From NCBI GenBank assembly GCA_002396085.1, contig DGWI01000029.1:1-7802 (forward strand): DNA of 7,802 nt, written 5' to 3'. A program made the translations under genes and the position numbers. Positions 5,473 through 7,802 of this stretch are shown here, one piece after another. Numbering within the stretch: the stretch's first letter is position 1; each line of letters opens with the position of its first letter. The notes below the pieces were generated by a model, which saw only the letters and a program-made list of their open reading frames with translations, searched no databases and had not been told where the DNA came from. The DNA comes from Porphyromonadaceae bacterium UBA4262. Its GTDB lineage: Bacteria > Bacteroidota > Bacteroidia > Bacteroidales > Muribaculaceae.

Positions 5473-7749
5473 ATGTTTACACCTACTAAAAAAACCATCA
5501 CTCTGGCCGATGGACGCGAGATTACTCTCGAGACCGGAAAATTGGCCAAGCAAGCTGATGGAGCCGTCGAATTGAGACTGGGCAACACGATGATCCTTGC
5601 CACAGTCACCTCGGCCAAGGAGGCCGACGAGGGGGTTGACTTTATGCCCCTCACTGTTGAATACAAAGAGAAATTTTCGGCTTATGGCCGTTTCCCTGGT
5701 GGCTTCACCAAGCGTGAAGGCCGTGCCAGCGACTACGAAATCTTGACCGCACGCTTGGTCGATCGCGTGTTGCGTCCGTTGTTCCCATCTAACTATCACG
5801 CCAACACCATCGTGCACATTATCATGTTCTCGAGCGACGGTGTTGACGCACCCGATGCACTGGCAGGTTTGGCCGCTTCGGCTGCCATCGCCGTGAGTGA
5901 TGTCCCCTTCGAGGAGCCCATCTCCGAGGTGCGTGTGGCACGTGTTGACGGACAGTTTGTTATCGACCCGACCTTTGAGCAGATTGAAAAAGCAGACATG
6001 GAATTGATGGTAGGTGCAACTTACGATAACATCATGATGGTCGAGGGCGAGATGAACGAGGTCAGCGAGGACGAACTCATTGCAGCACTCAAGGCCGCAC
6101 ACGAGGCAATCAAGCCCATGTGCTTGGCACAAAAGGAACTGGCTGCCGAGCTCGGTGTCACCAAGCGTGAGTATTGCCACGAGGTTGACGACGAGGACAT
6201 CAAGGCTCGTTTGCGCGAGGAGGTCTATCCCAAGTGTTATGCAGTGGCCAAGGCTGGCTGCGCCGACAAGCAGTGGCGCAACGAGCAGTTCGATAAGGCC
6301 TACGAGGAGTTCATGGAGACGATTCCCGAGGAGGAGCGCGAGGAGAAGAAGCCGATGATTGATCGCTACTTCCATGATGTGCAGCGCGACGCCGTGCGTC
6401 GTTGCATCCTCGACGAGCACATCCGTCTGGATGGCCGTCGCACCGATGAGATTCGTCCCATCAGTTGTGAGCCCGACTATCTGCCTTATCCCCACGGTTC
6501 GGCTCTGTTCACCCGTGGCGAGACTCAGGCTCTGGCTACTGTCACCCTGGGTACCAAACTTGATGAGAAACTGGTCGACGACGCCCTGCGTCACGAGAAC
6601 GAGCGCTTCTTGCTCCACTACAACTTCCCCTCATTCTCGACTGGTGAGGCACGTGCTCCACGTGGCGTGAGCCGCCGCGAGATTGGTCATGGTAATCTGG
6701 CCCACCGCGCACTCAAGCGCATGATTCCCGATGATTTCCCCTACACCATGCGCATCGTCAGCGACATCCTCGAGAGCAATGGCTCATCGTCGATGGCTAC
6801 GGTCTGTGCCGGCTGCATGGCCATGCTCGACGCTGGTGTCAAGATGAAGAAGCCGGTGGCTGGCATCGCTATGGGTCTGATCACCGATGAGGGCAATGTC
6901 AAGCACGCTGTGCTGAGCGACATTCTGGGCGACGAGGATCACCTGGGCGATATGGACTTCAAGGTGACAGGTACCGTTGATGGTATCACTGCTACACAGA
7001 TGGATATCAAGTGCGATGGACTGCCCTACGAGGTGCTTGAGCAGGCTTTGCGTCAGGCTCGTGACGGCCGCTTGCACATTCTCAACCTCATCAACCAGGC
7101 TATCCCTGCACCGCGCGAGGATTACAAGCCTCACGTGCCGCGCATTGTTGCCATGACTGTCGACAAGGAGTTCATTGGCGCTATCATCGGCAAGGGTGGC
7201 GAGGTCATCCAAGGCATCCAGGAGCAGACAGGTGCTGTCATCACGATTGACGAGATTGACGGCAAGGGCGAGATTGAAATCTCGGCTGCTAACGTCGATA
7301 GCATCAACGCCGCTGTCGAGCGCATCAAGGCCATCATCGCTGTGCCCGAGGAGGGAACAGTCTACACGGGCAAGGTCGTTTCGATTTTGGAGTTCGGAGC
7401 ATTTGTTGAGTTCATGCCGGGGCGCGATGGTCTGCTGCACATCAGCGAGATCAGCTGGGATCGCCTCGACAACATGGAGGCTAGCGGCCTGCACGAGGGC
7501 GATGAGGTCACTGTCAAGCTCATTGAGATTGACAAGAAGACCGGTAAGTTCCGCCTGTCGATGCGTGCACTGCAGGAGAAGCCCGAAGGCTATGAGGAGC
7601 GTCGCCGTGAGAACCGTGGTCCCCGTCGTGAGGGTGGCAACGGTGGCGGTCAGCGTCGTGAAGGTAATGGTGGTGGCAACCGTGGCCCTCGCCGCGAGGG
7701 TGGCAACGGTGGCAATGGCGGTAACAACAACCGTGGTCCGCGCCGCTAA
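5473..7749 (+). CDS. pnp: Polynucleotide phosphorylase (polyribonucleotide nucleotidyltransferase)
   Basis: A cytoplasmic trimeric exoribonuclease that degrades RNA 3' to 5' using phosphate, releasing nucleoside diphosphates, and can add tails in reverse. The 758-residue product has the full order: first RNase PH domain (about 5-145), linking region and helical domain (about 145-310), second RNase PH domain (about 312-545), KH domain (about 552-617, IIGKGG at 571-576) and S1 domain (about 628-698). Catalytic features are in place: SNGSSS (435-440) for phosphate, and Asp487 and Asp493 in GDEDHLGD for metal, matching E. coli Asp486 and Asp492. Residues after about 702 form an Arg/Gly/Asn-rich tail with NRGPRR three times; E. 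coli PNPase (711 aa) lacks such a tail. An open frame continues upstream to a TTG at 5344, but the promoter at 5410-5440 and the family's N-terminus fix the start at 5473. Confidence 0.97.
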   Translation: MFTPTKKTITLADGREITLETGKLAKQADGAVELRLGNTMILATVTSAKEADEGVDFMPLTVEYKEKFSAYGRFPGGFTKREGRASDYEILTARLVDRVLRPLFPSNYHANTIVHIIMFSSDGVDAPDALAGLAASAAIAVSDVPFEEPISEVRVARVDGQFVIDPTFEQIEKADMELMVGATYDNIMMVEGEMNEVSEDELIAALKAAHEAIKPMCLAQKELAAELGVTKREYCHEVDDEDIKARLREEVYPKCYAVAKAGCADKQWRNEQFDKAYEEFMETIPEEEREEKKPMIDRYFHDVQRDAVRRCILDEHIRLDGRRTDEIRPISCEPDYLPYPHGSALFTRGETQALATVTLGTKLDEKLVDDALRHENERFLLHYNFPSFSTGEARAPRGVSRREIGHGNLAHRALKRMIPDDFPYTMRIVSDILESNGSSSMATVCAGCMAMLDAGVKMKKPVAGIAMGLITDEGNVKHAVLSDILGDEDHLGDMDFKVTGTVDGITATQMDIKCDGLPYEVLEQALRQARDGRLHILNLINQAIPAPREDYKPHVPRIVAMTVDKEFIGAIIGKGGEVIQGIQEQTGAVITIDEIDGKGEIEISAANVDSINAAVERIKAIIAVPEEGTVYTGKVVSILEFGAFVEFMPGRDGLLHISEISWDRLDNMEASGLHEGDEVTVKLIEIDKKTGKFRLSMRALQEKPEGYEERRRENRGPRREGGNGGGQRREGNGGGNRGPRREGGNGGNGGNNNRGPRR
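7612..7746 (+). repeat. Degenerate repeats coding the Arg/Gly/Asn-rich PNPase tail
   Basis: The 18-base unit coding NRGPRR recurs at 7612-7629, 7678-7695 and 7729-7746, the last ending directly at the stop codon. Between units lie Gly-Asn codons, and the first two units both continue with REGGNGG-type sequence minus the shared Arg. The copies differ mainly at third codon positions (for example CCC, CCT, CCG for Pro), so the protein repeat is kept while the DNA has drifted. Confidence 0.8.
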
Positions 7750-7802
7750 ACCAATGGCATAATTCGTCATGCACACAGAGAGCCGCTCCACCTGATGAAC
7801 TG

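Noticed and set aside
5452..6618. 388-residue open frame antisense to pnp
   Set aside because: Shadow frame produced by the codon bias of pnp; no domain, promoter or leader, and the + strand protein is certain.
6784..7791. 335-residue open frame antisense to the pnp end
   Set aside because: Same cause; its Thr/Ala/Val-rich start is simply the reverse reading of the Gly/Arg/Asn repeat tail.
7750..7802. Possible small gene or terminator after pnp
   Set aside because: The ATGs at 7754 and 7769 reach stops within a few codons, and only a 4-bp GCAT/ATGC stem is visible. The window ends before a terminator could be judged.

Overview
The window looks like chromosomal DNA from a gut-type member of the order Bacteroidales (Bacteroidota). 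The evidence is a Bacteroidota-type -7 promoter element (TAnnTTTG) a short distance before four of the genes, A/T-rich leaders without clear Shine-Dalgarno sites, and protein families typical of the group. Family-level placement (Muribaculaceae or Prevotellaceae) is only a guess. All five genes lie on the + strand, and no transposase, phage gene, tRNA, rRNA or CRISPR array is visible.

Layout. Positions 1-350 hold no convincing gene but are dense in inverted repeats: a perfect 9-bp hairpin at 41-65, then a nested set at 71-164 that would fold as a three-way junction. Then come: (1) 351-2441, a secreted patatin-type phospholipase fused to an outer-membrane beta-barrel; (2) 2586-3434, outer-membrane phospholipase A (PldA) with its full catalytic set; (3) 3467-4270, a lipoprotein of a conserved Bacteroidota family of unknown function, 32 bp after pldA and probably co-transcribed with it; (4) 4398-5327, a CorA-type divalent-metal channel; (5) 5473-7749, polynucleotide phosphorylase (pnp) with an Arg/Gly/Asn-rich repeat tail. 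The last 53 bases hold no gene.

How the genes fit together. The first three products all carry export signals. Two of them are phospholipases of unrelated fold that are expected to act at the outer membrane, so 351-4270 reads as an envelope-lipid segment. CorA (inner-membrane Mg2+/Co2+ uptake) and PNPase (RNA decay) each have their own promoter and look like independent housekeeping genes.

Most worth checking: the patatin-barrel protein has no room for the POTRA domain normally found between its two halves; the structured, apparently non-coding segment at 1-250; promoter positions that argue for a later start of the patatin gene and fix the start of pnp; a helically phased direct repeat just upstream of the pldA promoter; and the low-complexity PNPase tail. 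I see no clearly new multi-gene system; the candidates are single-gene or single-element oddities.
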